Positions 1 to 11,366 of a stretch of 23,927 nt of DNA are shown here, piece by piece. Origin of the DNA: Rhizophagus sp. LPA8_4_AMF (lineage: Eukaryota > Glomeromycota > Glomeromycetes > Glomerales > Glomeraceae); assembly GCA_021464525.1 (NCBI GenBank), contig JADRCO010000980.1, positions 1-23,927 of the forward strand. The letters run 5' to 3'. Made by a program: the position numbers and the translations under genes. The notes under the pieces are model-generated. The model ran no database searches. It was not told where the DNA came from and was given only the letters and a program-made list of their open reading frames with translations. Each line of letters opens with the position of its first letter. The first letter of the stretch is position 1.

Positions 1-47
<47 letters not shown>
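1..47. repeat. 47-nt poly(A) run at window edge
   Basis: The window opens with 47 uninterrupted A residues before the first T at position 48. It could be the tail of a retroposed element lying to the left, a simple repeat, or a sequence-edge artefact. Nothing to its right looks like a retroelement body, so the source cannot be decided here. Confidence 0.8.
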
Positions 48-49
<2 letters not shown>

Positions 50-2283
50 ATTAATAATATTTATAATGAAAAATATATATATTCTTCAAAATTCTAGAAA
101 TTTTTAGAAAGTTGTGGAATTCTTTTTTTTCTCACTAAACTTTTTTAGAAGGAAATTTTTTTAATATAAAAATTCGAAACGAAAATAAAGATTAGTAATG
201 AACTCTTTTAATCAAACGTGTAACATTTGATTAACGTTGCTTTAAGTCTAATTTTTCCATGTGGAAATGTTCTTAACAAACAAAATTGTTTTATTCCCCT
301 ATAAGGAAGGGATCTGTAATCGAAAAATATATGAATGTTTAATATAATTTCTATATGTATTAATTGTTTTATTTATTAAATTAGTATACACTATGATGTA
401 GTCTAAAAATAGAATGCCTTTAAACGTTGATATCATTTCTACTACACGATAGGCAAAGTCCGAAATAACGATAATTATGACACAATGATCAACTTTTATT
501 TACAGGGACACAGGGAGGTCGTTATTTAAAAAGGAAATATAACAAAGTTAATTTTTTCCTTTAATGCCATGTTTAGAATAATAGTCTTACTAATTGTTTG
601 AATTTTTGATTTTTCTAGAACTTTGACATGATTTTTTTTTCGAATTTTGAATTTAAAATTAAATAATGATTTGTTATACATCAATATCAATAATTTTCTC
701 ACTTTTACCAAGAATTTTAAAAATTCGCTATTAATTCTTCAAATATTAGACCTCTAAAATTTCAAAGTTAACAAATATTTTCTTTCGGACAAAAAACTGA
801 TTTACAGGAATTATAAAAAACAATTAAATCTAATTATAATCCTTCATGAATGAATTCTATGGGGCTACTAGTAGATTACTAAGAAAAACGTAATACAATT
901 ACGTACTACAGAACTTTTATTTTGCCAAGTTTATTAAAAGGTAGAAAAAGGACTTTCTACGGTACGCAGCTGCATAGCGTTGATCATTTAATGAAAGTAC
1001 TTTTAGCCCCACCATTGATATATGCGTAGCGTTGATCATTTGATGAGCGTACCTTTAGCCCCGCTACCGTTTGTATGATTGATAAATACATGTGTGACAA
1101 ACAATTCAAAGAATTTCTTTAATAACCATATAAAGTATATTGAATGCCTAGCGAAAACACAATGAAAGGGGTAAAATTTTTTCTAGGCCGGAAATTAAAT
1201 TTGAAGATTGAATGTTACTGTGTTTAGAAAATGTAAAATGAAACGCCAATATCAATTTTTTTTATAATTTTCTATAATTGCCGGTGCGTGGAATATGAAA
1301 ACTACTATTCACAAAGACATTAATTAGATGTATTAAATTTTTTAAAAAAAATTATTTAATAACACATAATGTTTTTGTGAGATTAAATTGTTAGCAAATT
1401 TTTAATAAACATTTGCTGTTTGAATTGTATTTTATTTTATTTTTTTGAAATATTGAAGTAAAATACCTTTAATCATGTTTGCACGACTAAATTTATGGTG
1501 ACTTTTAAATAGGGATGAACTACTCAGATATCAAAATATTACCAAATTTGATTATTTATGAAGAACAATAATTTCGCATGAAAATATTGTACGCTTGTCT
1601 TCTTCACTTCACCCGTAGAATAATTCAGCACTTTGACTAAATTAAACAGACCCTGAAAGATTAAATCAACTATTTTTATCAAACGAGCTTGAACTTTTAG
1701 AGGTACAGACATTATTACATACTCCCCTTTCTCTTACCCTTTTTCTTTTTAAAAAAAAAGGAAATAAATAATTAAAAAACGGAGTAAGTTAAATAAAAAG
1801 AATTTTATTTACATAAAATATGCAATGAATTACTGTACCGTGCGAGTCTTTTTTCTTACTAATTTAGGAGATTAAATAAAACTTTTTTAATCTTTATATA
1901 TATGGAATAATACCTGCAGAATAATTATCATAATGACACTTCTGAATTTGCCAATTTGAAAATTAATTTTTTGTTTGTTTAAATTAATAAAATGCAAAAT
2001 AGTTATTTGAAAATGTAAATTTTTATAATACAATTTTTGTTTCATGATATGGCGTCTTTGTGTTTGGTTTGTTTGTTTGAAAAAAATAAACAAATTTAGT
2101 AGGTATACATCATAATGTGAAATTTTGTTGTTCATAGATATTGTCTCCTTTTTTTTCTTTAAATAAATCTGGCCCTGAAAAGTTATGCACATTCTTTATT
2201 GAGGTTTGGCTGAATTTTGTGTAATAATATCAACATAAAAAAAGACCATTTAGATTTTATTTTTGATATGTATCATATTACAG
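48..2283. other. AT-rich intergenic stretch, no convincing gene
   Basis: The stretch is dominated by A/T homopolymers with frequent stops in all frames. The two longest open frames here (526-711 and 1887-2192, both minus) are low-complexity Lys/Ile/Asn/Phe-rich readings of AT-rich DNA and show no domain. The only structure noted is the 52-bp imperfect tandem duplication at 973-1067. Confidence 0.6.
973..1067. repeat. Imperfect tandem duplication, 52-bp unit
   Basis: Two adjacent copies are offset by 52 bp. Both contain TAGCGTTGATCATTT (starting at 975 and 1027), followed by a similar stretch ending in TTTAGCCCC. The copies differ at several scattered positions, so this is an old local duplication. 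It is more GC-rich than its surroundings. No coding or mobile-element signature is attached to it. Confidence 0.7.
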
Positions 2284-2446
2284 GTACAACGATATCGCAC
2301 AAGTTTCATATTCCAATTCCGGAACTTTAATGGGAGACGATTTTGAATATTTATTAATTCGACTGTATTGTCAAAATCCTTTAAATCCATCTCCTCGCCT
2401 TATACGTAAATCCTTCTCTATTTTCAATTGTAAAGATGTCAAATAA
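2284..2446 (+). other. Open frame overlapping the start of the first pseudokinase gene (uORF or exon relic)
   Basis: An uninterrupted 54-codon frame runs from just after a TTACAG acceptor-like sequence to a TAA at 2444-2446. It overlaps the start codon of the downstream gene (2436) in a different frame. An in-frame ATG at 2330 would give a 38-residue upstream ORF. The translation is unusually varied for this AT-rich DNA. It could be a uORF damping translation of the main frame, the last exon of a lost upstream gene, or chance. The second paralogue has nothing similar before its ATG. Confidence 0.3.
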
Positions 2447-5400
2447 TAGCATAAAATATCAAGCATATGACCCGCTATATTACGACTATAGCGATTTTAG
2501 TAATATTAAAGAAATTGGTGTAGGAAAATTTGGAAGAGTCTACCGTGCAGAAAGGAGGAATTCTGAGCAGTATTTTGCGTTAAAATCTCTTAATTTTGAC
2601 AAAGATATTTTAGAAGAAATTGTTCGTGAGGTACACTTATAAAAATTTATTATATATTCTTTATATTTATCTTCTATACAATATTTAAAATCTTAATTAT
2701 ATTTTTAGAACCTTCAACAAGCAGTAGATGTTCAAGATAAAGTTATTCGTTTCCTTGGTATTACAAAATCTAAGTCAGGTACGCCTAAGATTTTCCTTTT
2801 TATATAACTAAATAATCAATGAAATTTAACGAATATTTCTTTTATTCATTAGAAAAATTACTCGTAATGGAATATGCTGATTGCGGTTCCCTTCAAGATT
2901 ATTTAAAGAAAACATTCAATAAATTAACTTGGAATAACAAATGCGAATTAGCATTTCAATTGGCTTGCGCTGTATCATTTTTACATAATAAAAAAATTGT
3001 GCATCGTGAATTGGTAATTCCATTTAAAATGCATTTTTAATGTTTTGGAATCAAATAATTGAAAAGTTAAAATAACCTTTCATTCATTTTGTATTATAAT
3101 AGAATTCTACTAATGTGTTGGTTCATCAAAATAATATTAAATTGGCCAATTTTGGATTATTAAAAAGAATCAAAACGGTATCTGAATCGCAATTATTTGG
3201 CGTAATTCCTTATATTGATCCACAAAAATTTATTGACAAGAATTTCTCTTTAAATGAAAGAAGTGATGTTTACAGTATTGGTGTACTTTTATGGGAGATA
3301 TCGAGTGGTAAAAGACCGTTTTGTGATGAATCATATGATTGTAATTTAGGTAAAAAAATTTTACGAGGCCATAGGGAAAAAATTGTTCCAGGTACTCCAA
3401 TTGAATATTCTAAGCTATATACAGGTATGTAATCATGTCTTTTCACTTTCGTTCCCCTTAATCATTTATTTATAATATTCTTTATTTAGAATGTTGGAAT
3501 AATGAACCAAGCAATCGACCAATTATTAAACAAGTAGTTGAAAGACTGAAAGAAATTAAAGAGAATCCAATCTCCATTAACATGGATACAAATTCAGAAA
3601 ACATTGGAGAAGAATCAAACAAAATCAACTTAAATTTTAAACCGATAACTTGTGACTATTATGACAAACATAAGTGTGGCAAAATAATATTTCAAATAAA
3701 AATCATGAAACATGCATCGAACAAATTAATGGTAGATAGTTTTTCATCACTACTTAACTTAAATGATAAGTTATCAAATATTCGTGAAAAACTCAAAAAG
3801 GATAATGCTAAAATGAATGATACATTATCATTTGCAAATAGTTCAATGGCTGAAATAGCAAGAGAAGAAGAGGTAGAGATTATTTTAAAAGAAATTATTG
3901 ATGCAGAAAATAATACTTTATATTTAATTAAACCCGATTACGATTTTTTAATAAGCAAACTAAAATTAGAGTACGGGCGTACTATATCTTTAGATAGAGC
4001 TAATAAGAAAGCATTTAAAATAAAGGATTACGATATAACTGAAATTGCTGAATATACTAAAATTGATTTAAAGAAAGACCAATTTATGGAAAAAGATATC
4101 TTTTTATTCGAAGATATTGATACAAATAAAAGAACTGGTAGTAATTCAAATTTTACTGTCATTGAATATAGTAAAGTATCCTTAAAATTCAAAGCAGAAC
4201 CTGATCCAGAATTTGTTAAAGCTGTAGTAGATGCCATAAGATCTAAAGATCCTAGAAAATTAAAGAAAATTACTGAAGAATTTGGTAAATTCATTCCAAA
4301 AGAAGAAGTTATTCTGGGAGCAAGAGCTTATTTCGTTGATACAAATACAGATGATTCCAGTAAAAATTATACAAGATATACAAATTTTAAATTAATTGGA
4401 GGAAAGAAATTTATATCGAAAGATTTTAATGAAACAGAATGGCGTAAATCTTTGGAAGAATTTAGAAATTGGGATTGCATAAAAATCAAAAATCCAATTA
4501 GCATTTTTTATCTTTTACCTGAAGATTTGCGCGAGAAAATCTTATTATTGGTCGGAAAAAAAATTCTTTATTTAAGCACTGAAATTTATGAATTTAAATT
4601 ATATAAACCCGGAAATCATGAAGATTTAAAACTAAAAAACATACCAAAAGATATTTTAGAAATTCTTCAAGATGAAGTTGCAGATTGTAGTATCTTTGCA
4701 ACGGTTGTTGATAAAAACAGAATGAATAATGATATTTTTAATTGTCAAATCCTTTGGCCACCAAATCAAGAACCAAAACTTATAATTCATTGTATTCAAA
4801 AAAAATTTAGAGAACGTAAATGTAAATTGAAAATTATGATAATGATTACCGGTTATGATACAAATTTTAATTTTGATCGCCCAGATTTTAATATTCAATT
4901 TAAAGTTGAGAAGCGCGATTTTAATGCATCAAAATATCAAACTCATAAATGTCTATTGACATCAGAATCATCTCATTGTTTTGGAATTCCTGTATTAAAA
5001 AAATTGGATGATTCAGATAACTCTCTTATAATTGGTCATCATTTTTATAACTTTGGAAATGTTGAAAATGAAAGCACTGGATTATACACATTTTCTTATT
5101 GTTCGAAAAAGAATCATTATGCTTGTTTACCTGATTTTGTTTTTCATACATTCGTCATCCTGGATTATAGTTCTAATTGTTCCGAGATGTCATCTTTAAA
5201 TCATAGTAAATTTATAAAAAATATCTTTAAACATGATTCCTTAAAACCAAAATTTATCAGTTTGTATTCTACAAAAGAAAATAATTGGAATAATTATGGA
5301 CCAATTTTTCTAAAACAAAAATCTAATGGACTTAATGGGGTTAAAATCAAATATTTTAATTCCACTAAAGATAAATACAAAAATAAGATGTCAAAAGATA

Positions 5401-5565
5401 ATTTTAAATATGCATATTTTGATCCAAGTCAAGGTTGGTATTTTTTTCTTCTTTTTATTAAATGATTTTGCTTTGTTAATTTTTATTATATTAATTATGT
5501 AATTATTATTATTATTACTAGACAAAGATTTAATATCTTATATGGAAAATTTGAAAGCTAAATAA
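2436..5565 (+). CDS. Pseudokinase - ubiquitin-like - MACPF/DUF7431-like protein, copy 1
   Basis: My splice model has six exons: 2436-2630, 2709-2778, 2853-3013, 3103-3424, 3490-5433 and 5522-5565. All introns are GT-AG (65-89 bp), total 2736 nt, 911 aa, with the frame kept throughout. Residues ~22-280 form a TKL-type kinase fold: glycine loop IGVGKFG at 27-33, ALK lysine 50, HRE at 139-141 instead of HRD, Asn146, NFG at 158-160 instead of DFG, then the conserved DVYSIGVLLWEI helix and a C-lobe ending CWNNEPSNRP. Loss of both aspartates predicts a pseudokinase. Residues ~314-395 are one ubiquitin-sized module. From ~396 to the end the protein resembles, from memory, Rhizophagus DUF7431/MACPF-like proteins, with the signature-like EFGKFIPKEEV near 513-523. 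No signal peptide or obvious membrane span is seen. Function is inferred: binding or switch domain plus possible membrane-acting part. The paralogue lies at 18646. Confidence 0.85.
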
Positions 5566-5632
5566 CCTTTAGTGTTTGATAGGAAATTTTGTATATTAAA
5601 ATTTATTACTAATTGTAAATATAATATTTATT

Positions 5633-5638
5633 AATAAA
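5633..5638 (+). terminator. Candidate polyadenylation signal of copy 1
   Basis: An AATAAA hexamer lies 68 nt after the stop codon of the first pseudokinase gene, in a T-rich 3' flank. The motif is frequent by chance in such AT-rich DNA, so only its position supports it. Confidence 0.3.
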
Positions 5639-5710
5639 TTAAACTAATGTACTATTATTAAAATTAATGTACTGTATTTCTGATATATATGTGTAAATAT
5701 TGCATCCAAT

Positions 5711-5995
5711 ATGCAAAATTCTGCTAAATTCTGCAAGAAAGCTAATGGTCGATTGTTCAACAAGAATGGTAATTTGAGTTTAATTATAACTGTTATAAGT
5801 ATGGCTTGTGCTTTAGTACAGTTATTAATAGATGAAACAGATAACTTTTTTAAGTTTCAACTTATAAATTCAGATGGTTTCTACGATCACATTGTGCACT
5901 GCGGTAAGCAAAGAACGCTATCGCCGTTTCACATTGATGTCGATCACGTAACACAAAAAAATTCACATATACGAAAAAAATTTTTCGTCTCTTGA
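5711..5995 (+). CDS. Doubtful small ORF, 94 aa, one hydrophobic segment
   Basis: The frame starts at an ATG and runs 94 codons without a stop, which is long for this AT-rich intergene. Residues ~23-40 (LSLIITVISMACALVQLL) are hydrophobic enough for a membrane segment. The C-terminal half uses more G/C and contains several His residues. I do not recognise the protein. It starts about 145 bp after the end of the first pseudokinase gene, on the same strand. It may be a chance ORF or an exon of a decayed gene; TGCG|GTAAGC near 5900 would serve as a donor site. Confidence 0.22.
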   Translation: MQNSAKFCKKANGRLFNKNGNLSLIITVISMACALVQLLIDETDNFFKFQLINSDGFYDHIVHCGKQRTLSPFHIDVDHVTQKNSHIRKKFFVS

Positions 5996-6950
5996 TACTT
6001 GGTCTAAATTTTTTATAGTTCTATTATACTTTTTTCTTTATTATTTCAAGAAGTGCATATATATACTATTTGGTTGTAAAGTATATTTCAAATAATAGAC
6101 CAGTATTTTTACTCCTTAACTTCAAGATCTCGCTTGAATCACACTGAATTCATACATAGATCACAACGAATAACAAAGGCACTACACTAGAATCCTACAC
6201 TAACTAAAGAATTCCTAGGCTTTGGGAAGCAGTAAAATGGTATTTTAAGTCACTATATTACATATTTATATGAAAATATCTATATAATTTTTTTATTAGG
6301 ATTATTAATTCATTAATAATTAAATTTTTACATTTATAGCTTTTAAAATAGAAAGAAAGGGAAAGAAATATTTTTAATAGGTTGTTACAAAGTTTATTTA
6401 TTTATCATTATGATCAGATTATGCGTTTTTTTTTATAAAATTTATCTAATTAATTAATCTTTTTAGATCTTGGACGTTTATTTAATCAAAATTTAGTTAA
6501 ATACTATTACTTGGGACAAATCTAATTGTAAGGATCACTAATCGACTTAGATTATCTACCTTGCACATAACTTTTAAAATTTTTAATGAAATAATAAAAT
6601 TTATTTTTATTGTTATTTCTCAGAAGAAAACAATTTCAATACAGACTACGAGAAATTATATATAAAAAATTTCTTGAACATAATAGAAACTCGGCACCAA
6701 ACGACATTCCTCTGGTGAAAAAATAGAAAAGGACGTTCAATATCCACATTACATGTATAAGATTCTGCACTAGAAAATGGAAATAAAAATAGTTATGTAA
6801 AGAGGTATTGGATAAAGTTTGAATAATGATAAAGAAAAAAACTATCAAAAGGAAAAAATTCTATAATATTTGTAATTTCGAAATTAATTTTGCCTCTATG
6901 AGAATACCAAGTTCCTGAATGTAAAAAATTATAGAGTCCGTCGGATGTAT
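5996..6950. other. AT-rich spacer with no gene seen
   Basis: I see no domain-like translation on either strand. The minus-strand frame at 6636-6848 is Phe/Ile/Leu-rich and is a composition artefact. The right end of this stretch grades into the decayed minus-strand LINE fragment, whose 3' limit cannot be fixed because no tail is visible. Confidence 0.5.
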
Positions 6951-8710
6951 GCAGAGGGTATCCGAGGTGAGATTGGAATTAGAATACGGAAGGTTATAGT
7001 AGCTATGTGTTGTAATTGGGCGTGAATTTGGCCTGTGTGTTGTTTGCGTTTAGCTGATCGACGGATTTTTTTTTGTTGTCGATAATAGTTTTCTCATGTT
7101 TTGAATTTATCAGAGCGAGACTTCCAAATGGGCAGACGTTCATCTTTGGTGAATTCCCTAATGAATTTGGTGAATAATTGACGGCGGATATGAGTTTTAC
7201 CAATATAATTATAACATAGATATGTGAGGGCTTGAGGAATGAGGTTATGAGCGAGTTAAGAAATCGGGGATTATTTGTAAGCGAAATATGATGCGTGAGT
7301 GAATTGAAAGTGTTATATTTTGCGTTGGAAATAACTCTTCGCGTGATGTTAAAGAGGAGGAGGTTTATTAACGAGTCTACATTTGGTTATTTCATTGATC
7401 AAATTAGAGGATTGACCTTCGCGTGTGCATTTGTATCTGGGTGAGAGGAGCATTTCGGGCACAGCATTGGCCATTATTGATATAATCTTGGATAATTCTT
7501 TATAAAGCATCAGCAGTTGGATGTGGAATTATTTTTCTTTGTATTTTGTCCGTAGCGCTTAGATAGCTTAATCCAAAGTTGAGTGAAAGGCCAGTCTATG
7601 CGACCTGATTGATGGAGTCATGGATTAGATGATGCAGAATTATTGACGAGACTTGTTGAAAATTTTGGCTTGAATTGGGTATTTGCCCATTTTTTGATAT
7701 TTTGATCGTGTAATCTCATGCAATAGATCCTAAAGAGGACGAAAAGAATCTAGGATAGGTCCTGTGACTGACGTCCTTGTTTAGATAATTTATCAGCCGC
7801 GTCGCTATATTCATTATTGGAGTGGTCTTTAACCAGTAAGTAATAAATTTTTTTCGTAACTAGATAGTGGATTAAATCCCAGATCAGAAAGTTCTTCTTT
7901 TTAATTTTCTTCGTATGCTAATCATTGGTGAATTAATAATATTATGGAATGTGGATATTTGTATTTGGCTGCTACTATACGGAACCGTTATAGTGCTGGA
8001 CACATAGCCATTTCCGCCTTGGAAGAAAATTGCCGTTCCTTTAAAATTTTCTTTTGGTGCATGGATACCAGTTTGAATTCGAACGAAACCCATTCTACAT
8101 TCATTGGTACCTAAAGCTTGTACTGAGCCATCAGTATAAAAATATGCAGCAAATCGTTTACCTATGGTTATTAAAGAGAATTTGATACCATCAGTATGAT
8201 TGTATTATTAATATGTCGAAGAAATAAGAATCTAGTGAGTTGAGAATGGTAGTGATGTTAAAGTTGTTTTGTTTTAGATAAACGTTGCAACTAAGGTGTT
8301 TTAACCTGGGAAAGGTTTTTTTTCTACGTAAAGGGGGTGAGGTATAGGGGAGGAGTTATGATCACTTAATTTATTTTTGGGATAAACATTTTAAAGTGAT
8401 TTTGTTCTACTAGTAATGACACATTTGAGTCGAAGGTCGTGTGGAACTGTGGGTAGGTTGACAACCTTAACAAGGGATTAAGATAGGCGTATGTTTACGT
8501 GGAGTTTGTGAAGTGTCACTGGGAGGTATGTTGTAATGTTCTCTCTGTGTAATAGAAATTGTTGACGATTCTTGAGCTATGGTTTTCCGATTTGTGGTTT
8601 AAATTTTGGACTGGGTAATCTTTTAGTCTTCTGAAATAACTTAAAGTGTAATCTTGTTCGAGAGTACGGAACCAATTTGTAGCCTTTTTAATTTCTTGCT
8701 AAGTTAATAA
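6950..8710 (-). mobile_element. Decayed LINE fragment: RNase H domain and C-terminal region, minus strand
   Basis: Reading the minus strand from ~8710 down, the translation passes through PYPLYVEKKPFPG (~8310-8350), then an RNase H core with YTDGS (~8123-8140) and VKDHSNNEYSDAADKLSKQG (~7775-7835), and later LPIWKSRSDKF (~7100-7135). This order fits the C-terminal half of fungal LINE ORF2 proteins, which carry RNase H after the reverse transcriptase. The frame is broken repeatedly by stops and shifts; the longest open piece is 7884-8093. The reverse transcriptase and endonuclease are missing, as expected of a 5'-truncated copy. The base composition is more G/T-rich on the plus strand than the neighbouring DNA. 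Confidence 0.7.
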
Positions 8711-8884
8711 GTAGTGAAATAATAAAAAATGCATGTATTCGTTTAATTGATAAATATCACGTGATTTTCGAAAGTGAAATTTTTATGATTTTATACTCTG
8801 AGAACAAACCTATTCAATCGACACAGAATCGTTGACATTAATTGGTCACAGGTCATTCACCAAAGAATGGATTCATTATAACCC

Positions 8885-8904
8885 CACCACAGAAATCTGT
8901 GGTG
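8885..8904. repeat. Perfect inverted repeat, 9-bp arms
   Basis: CACCACAGA and TCTGTGGTG flank a 2-base centre. It lies between the minus-strand LINE fragment and the next plus-strand fragment, so it may be a junction feature or part of the older element. No function can be assigned. Confidence 0.6.
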
Positions 8905-8909
8905 ATAAA

Positions 8910-10110
8910 CGAGATCCGACGTGTATAAACTGAAAAGTCTCTACCTACTCCCGTGTGGGGACATTACCCTTTTACTTTACCCATCAGATGACATACTTTG
9001 TCCTTTATGTAATCAAGTCCCAAAATCCCAGACGCAAACAGTCACTTAGGCTTTTGCACAATGACCTTATCGAAACACATGAAGATAGAGAAGTAGAAAG
9101 AAAGTTGATGAAATTCATAGAAAGCAGAGGAGGTCGAAGCCAAGGCGAAGAAATAGAGGTATAAACCCTTCCTCCCTTAAACTTTTCATAAATTCTGAGT
9201 GTTAAAACAATTATATTGAAACTTCCTTTAGAAGTTGTTACTTGACAACGCCAAGGAGGACGTGATTACTATTTCTTACAGAAGAAACAGACGATATCAA
9301 CACATTAGATGTTACAACCTGTTACGGACGCTTCGCACCCTTTATACCTAATTATTCATCCAATTGGTACCTTCAAAATTAACTTACTTGATCTTCAAGT
9401 ATACTAAAAAATTCTCTTCCCTGATTATTGAATTCCTCACTTCGTTCGATTCGGCTATTATTAAAGAGAGCTTTAAAAAGTATATTTAACTCACAATATA
9501 ACGAAACGAAAGAAACTCGTTATTAGCACTCCATAAGCACCAGGGAATCCAGGATGACACTAGGAGATCATATGAGTGTCACGGGTCCATTCGTCACGTC
9601 AAAACACACGAGACATTATTGATTCTACAACTAATACTTCATCCCTTTATGGATGGTTTATATTACTTCTAATTATTTACATTCGGGAGGATGGGCTGCA
9701 TTTATATCCTCGTACCAAAATAGTAATGCATTTTATATAGAGAATAATAATTTGTTTCCTAAAACGGTAACAAGAGATTCAACAAGAAGGAAGATCGGGA
9801 GGAGCGAGAAAAATTTCAACGTGTTATTCGAGAAAAGAAAGATGATAACCAGGGCAAGGGTATATAGGTATATAGAAAATTTGAAAAATTGTAATAAAAA
9901 AATATAAAATAGTTAAGGGTAGCGTATTTTAGTATAGACATTGGATCAAGGTAGGTACGCGGTGGTATGGAGAGTTAGATTAGTCTTATACCTATCTATA
10001 TTCAATATATTTCCTAGTATTGTAATTTGTTCTCTTATTTACAATTTTACAAATAAAGAAATGCGTTTACCATTAAAAAAATAAAAATAAAAATAATTTT
10101 TCTTTTTTTT
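8910..10110 (+). mobile_element. Decayed LINE C-terminal fragment with A-rich 3' tail, plus strand
   Basis: Near 8925-9045 one frame reads through YPSDDILCPLCNQVPKSQ, the Cys-containing segment that follows the RNase H domain in Rhizophagus LINE proteins. Further shifted frames resemble the rest of the C-terminal region (YNLLRTLRTLY near 9305-9345) and a charged Glu/Arg/Lys tail (KKEDREEREKFQRVIREKK near 9785-9840). Open pieces at 8955-9164 and 9653-9907 are fragments in differing frames. The stretch ends in an A-rich run with repeated TAAAAA units at ~10072-10098, a plausible non-LTR 3' tail. No reverse transcriptase is present, so the copy is dead and 5'-truncated. Confidence 0.5.
10072..10098 (+). 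repeat. TAAAAA microsatellite / probable LINE tail
   Basis: Short A-runs are broken by single T residues (AAAAAT units), directly after the decayed LINE C-terminal fragment and before a T-rich run. Position and sequence fit the simple-repeat tail of a non-LTR element. Confidence 0.5.
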
Positions 10111-10139
10111 TAATTTCTTTTTTAGTTTAGGTTCATTTA

Positions 10140-11200
10140 TTTCTTGTTAATCGGGATTGGCATAATTTTGGTTAAGAAAAGGTCAAGCTTCAAGTTCTTT
10201 GAACAACAGGCAGGTCAGCTTTTGGCGCGTGATCTCGTACCTTATCAAAACTCAAGCGTTATCGGTAACCTTACAGCGCACTCCGGTATTCGACTTGACG
10301 AAGCGGCAGATGAACGAGCAAAAATTAGACTCTCTCCCTAAAATTACCTTAACCACATAATGACAGCCAACACCACTTGGGCCCAACCCATTCTAATTGA
10401 CCGCGATGTACGCAAAACGGTCATGAAAATCTGCTAAAACATTCGGTTAACAAGTTCCTGCAACATTCCAAACTACAATTCATAAAAGATGTACACATCA
10501 GGGACGAAATCAACCGGAGATGGACCAAAGTATGACAACCCAGATTCACGTCCCATTTCACTCAAATTATCCAAATTAATTAGTTATCGCATTAAATTAT
10601 TAACAAAACTTTTACCTACTAGTGACATTTTACATAGGAAATTATCCGTCCCTCATTCCAGAAGATCTAAAATGTCTCATTGCAATTAATTTACAAATAC
10701 CAACGAACATCTATGGACTTGTCCCAAGGTAGTTAATTAACATTTTTAAAAAACATCTGCATCAAACACATGAACATTCTCATTGCAACTCTTACTCTAA
10801 ACTGTGACAATTACAATCGATTCAGTAGAACGCAACGCACTTTTCAACTGGATGCGAGATCATATCCTGATACAATTATAATTAACAAACAACACCCATT
10901 ATTCCTCCTGTGTCACAATTTGGTTCTGGAAGACCTTATTGAAATTTTCACCATGCATATAAACGAATGGAGTATCTTATTTATTTATTTATTTTATTTC
11001 ACATAGGAGTACAGCGTAATTAATTGTTTACAAAAAGAAAACAGAACTACAAAAGACACCTTCATCCAACAACCCACCAAAAAGCGAATTGCCGGATCCT
11101 TGCTTGATATGATAGACCCCTAGCTGAACAGCAACCCAACCGAAGCTGAACAAATCCCCACCCCAAAAATACATAAACAAAAAGAAAACATCTAATACTA
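10140..11200 (+). mobile_element. Second plus-strand decayed LINE fragment (RNase H end and C-terminal region)
   Basis: The 10144-10341 frame contains TAHSGIRLDEAADERAK, the late RNase H motif (AHS..., ADE.AK). After a stop the same region continues to LLPTSDILHRKL (~10610-10650) and, in a shifted frame, TNTNEHLWTCPK (~10696-10730), the Cys/His segment typical of the C-terminal region of these elements. Later readable pieces run to about 11190. Stops and shifts show it is inactive. Wording differs from the two neighbouring fragments, so a different LINE subfamily is likely. It ends just before the MITE at 11222. Confidence 0.6.
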
Positions 11201-11221
11201 AAGTGTCGTATTTGTCTTTTA

Positions 11222-11364
11222 TGAAGCGCCATACTGATCAAAAGTCTGGGATTAAACCCTGGATCAAATCCCGGATTTATCTGGAGTGAAAATGGATTTA
11301 TCCATATTTCATCCTGGATTTATCCAGGGTTTAATCCCAGACTTTTGATCAGTATGGCGCTTCA
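11222..11364. mobile_element. 143-bp palindromic MITE with TA target duplication
   Basis: The outer 43 nt of each end are perfect inverted repeats, beginning TGAAGCGCCATACTGATCAA on each strand. The element is flanked by TA on both sides (11220-11221 and 11365-11366), the target duplication of Tc1/mariner-type transposons. The inner part repeats a TGGATTTATCC-like word in both directions, so almost the whole element can fold into one long hairpin. No coding capacity. The perfect ends suggest recent insertion or recent mobility. Confidence 0.85.
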
Positions 11365-11366
11365 TA

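Noticed and set aside
1887-2192. 101-codon minus-strand ORF
   Set aside because: Lys/Ile/Asn/Phe-rich translation of AT-rich DNA, with no domain, no neighbours and no splice support.
2436-3432. Reading the three short kinase ORFs as a broken pseudogene
   Set aside because: GT-AG introns join them in frame with the long C-terminal exon, and the second paralogue has the same exon structure, so the gene is intact.
4028-4294. Minus-strand ORF inside copy 1, with a similar ORF at 20604-20876 in copy 2
   Set aside because: It is the antisense shadow of a strongly conserved coding segment; its apparent conservation follows from the sense gene.
6636-6848. 70-codon hydrophobic minus-strand ORF
   Set aside because: Phe/Ile/Leu-rich reading of A-rich plus-strand DNA with no domain; looks like a composition artefact, not a membrane protein gene.
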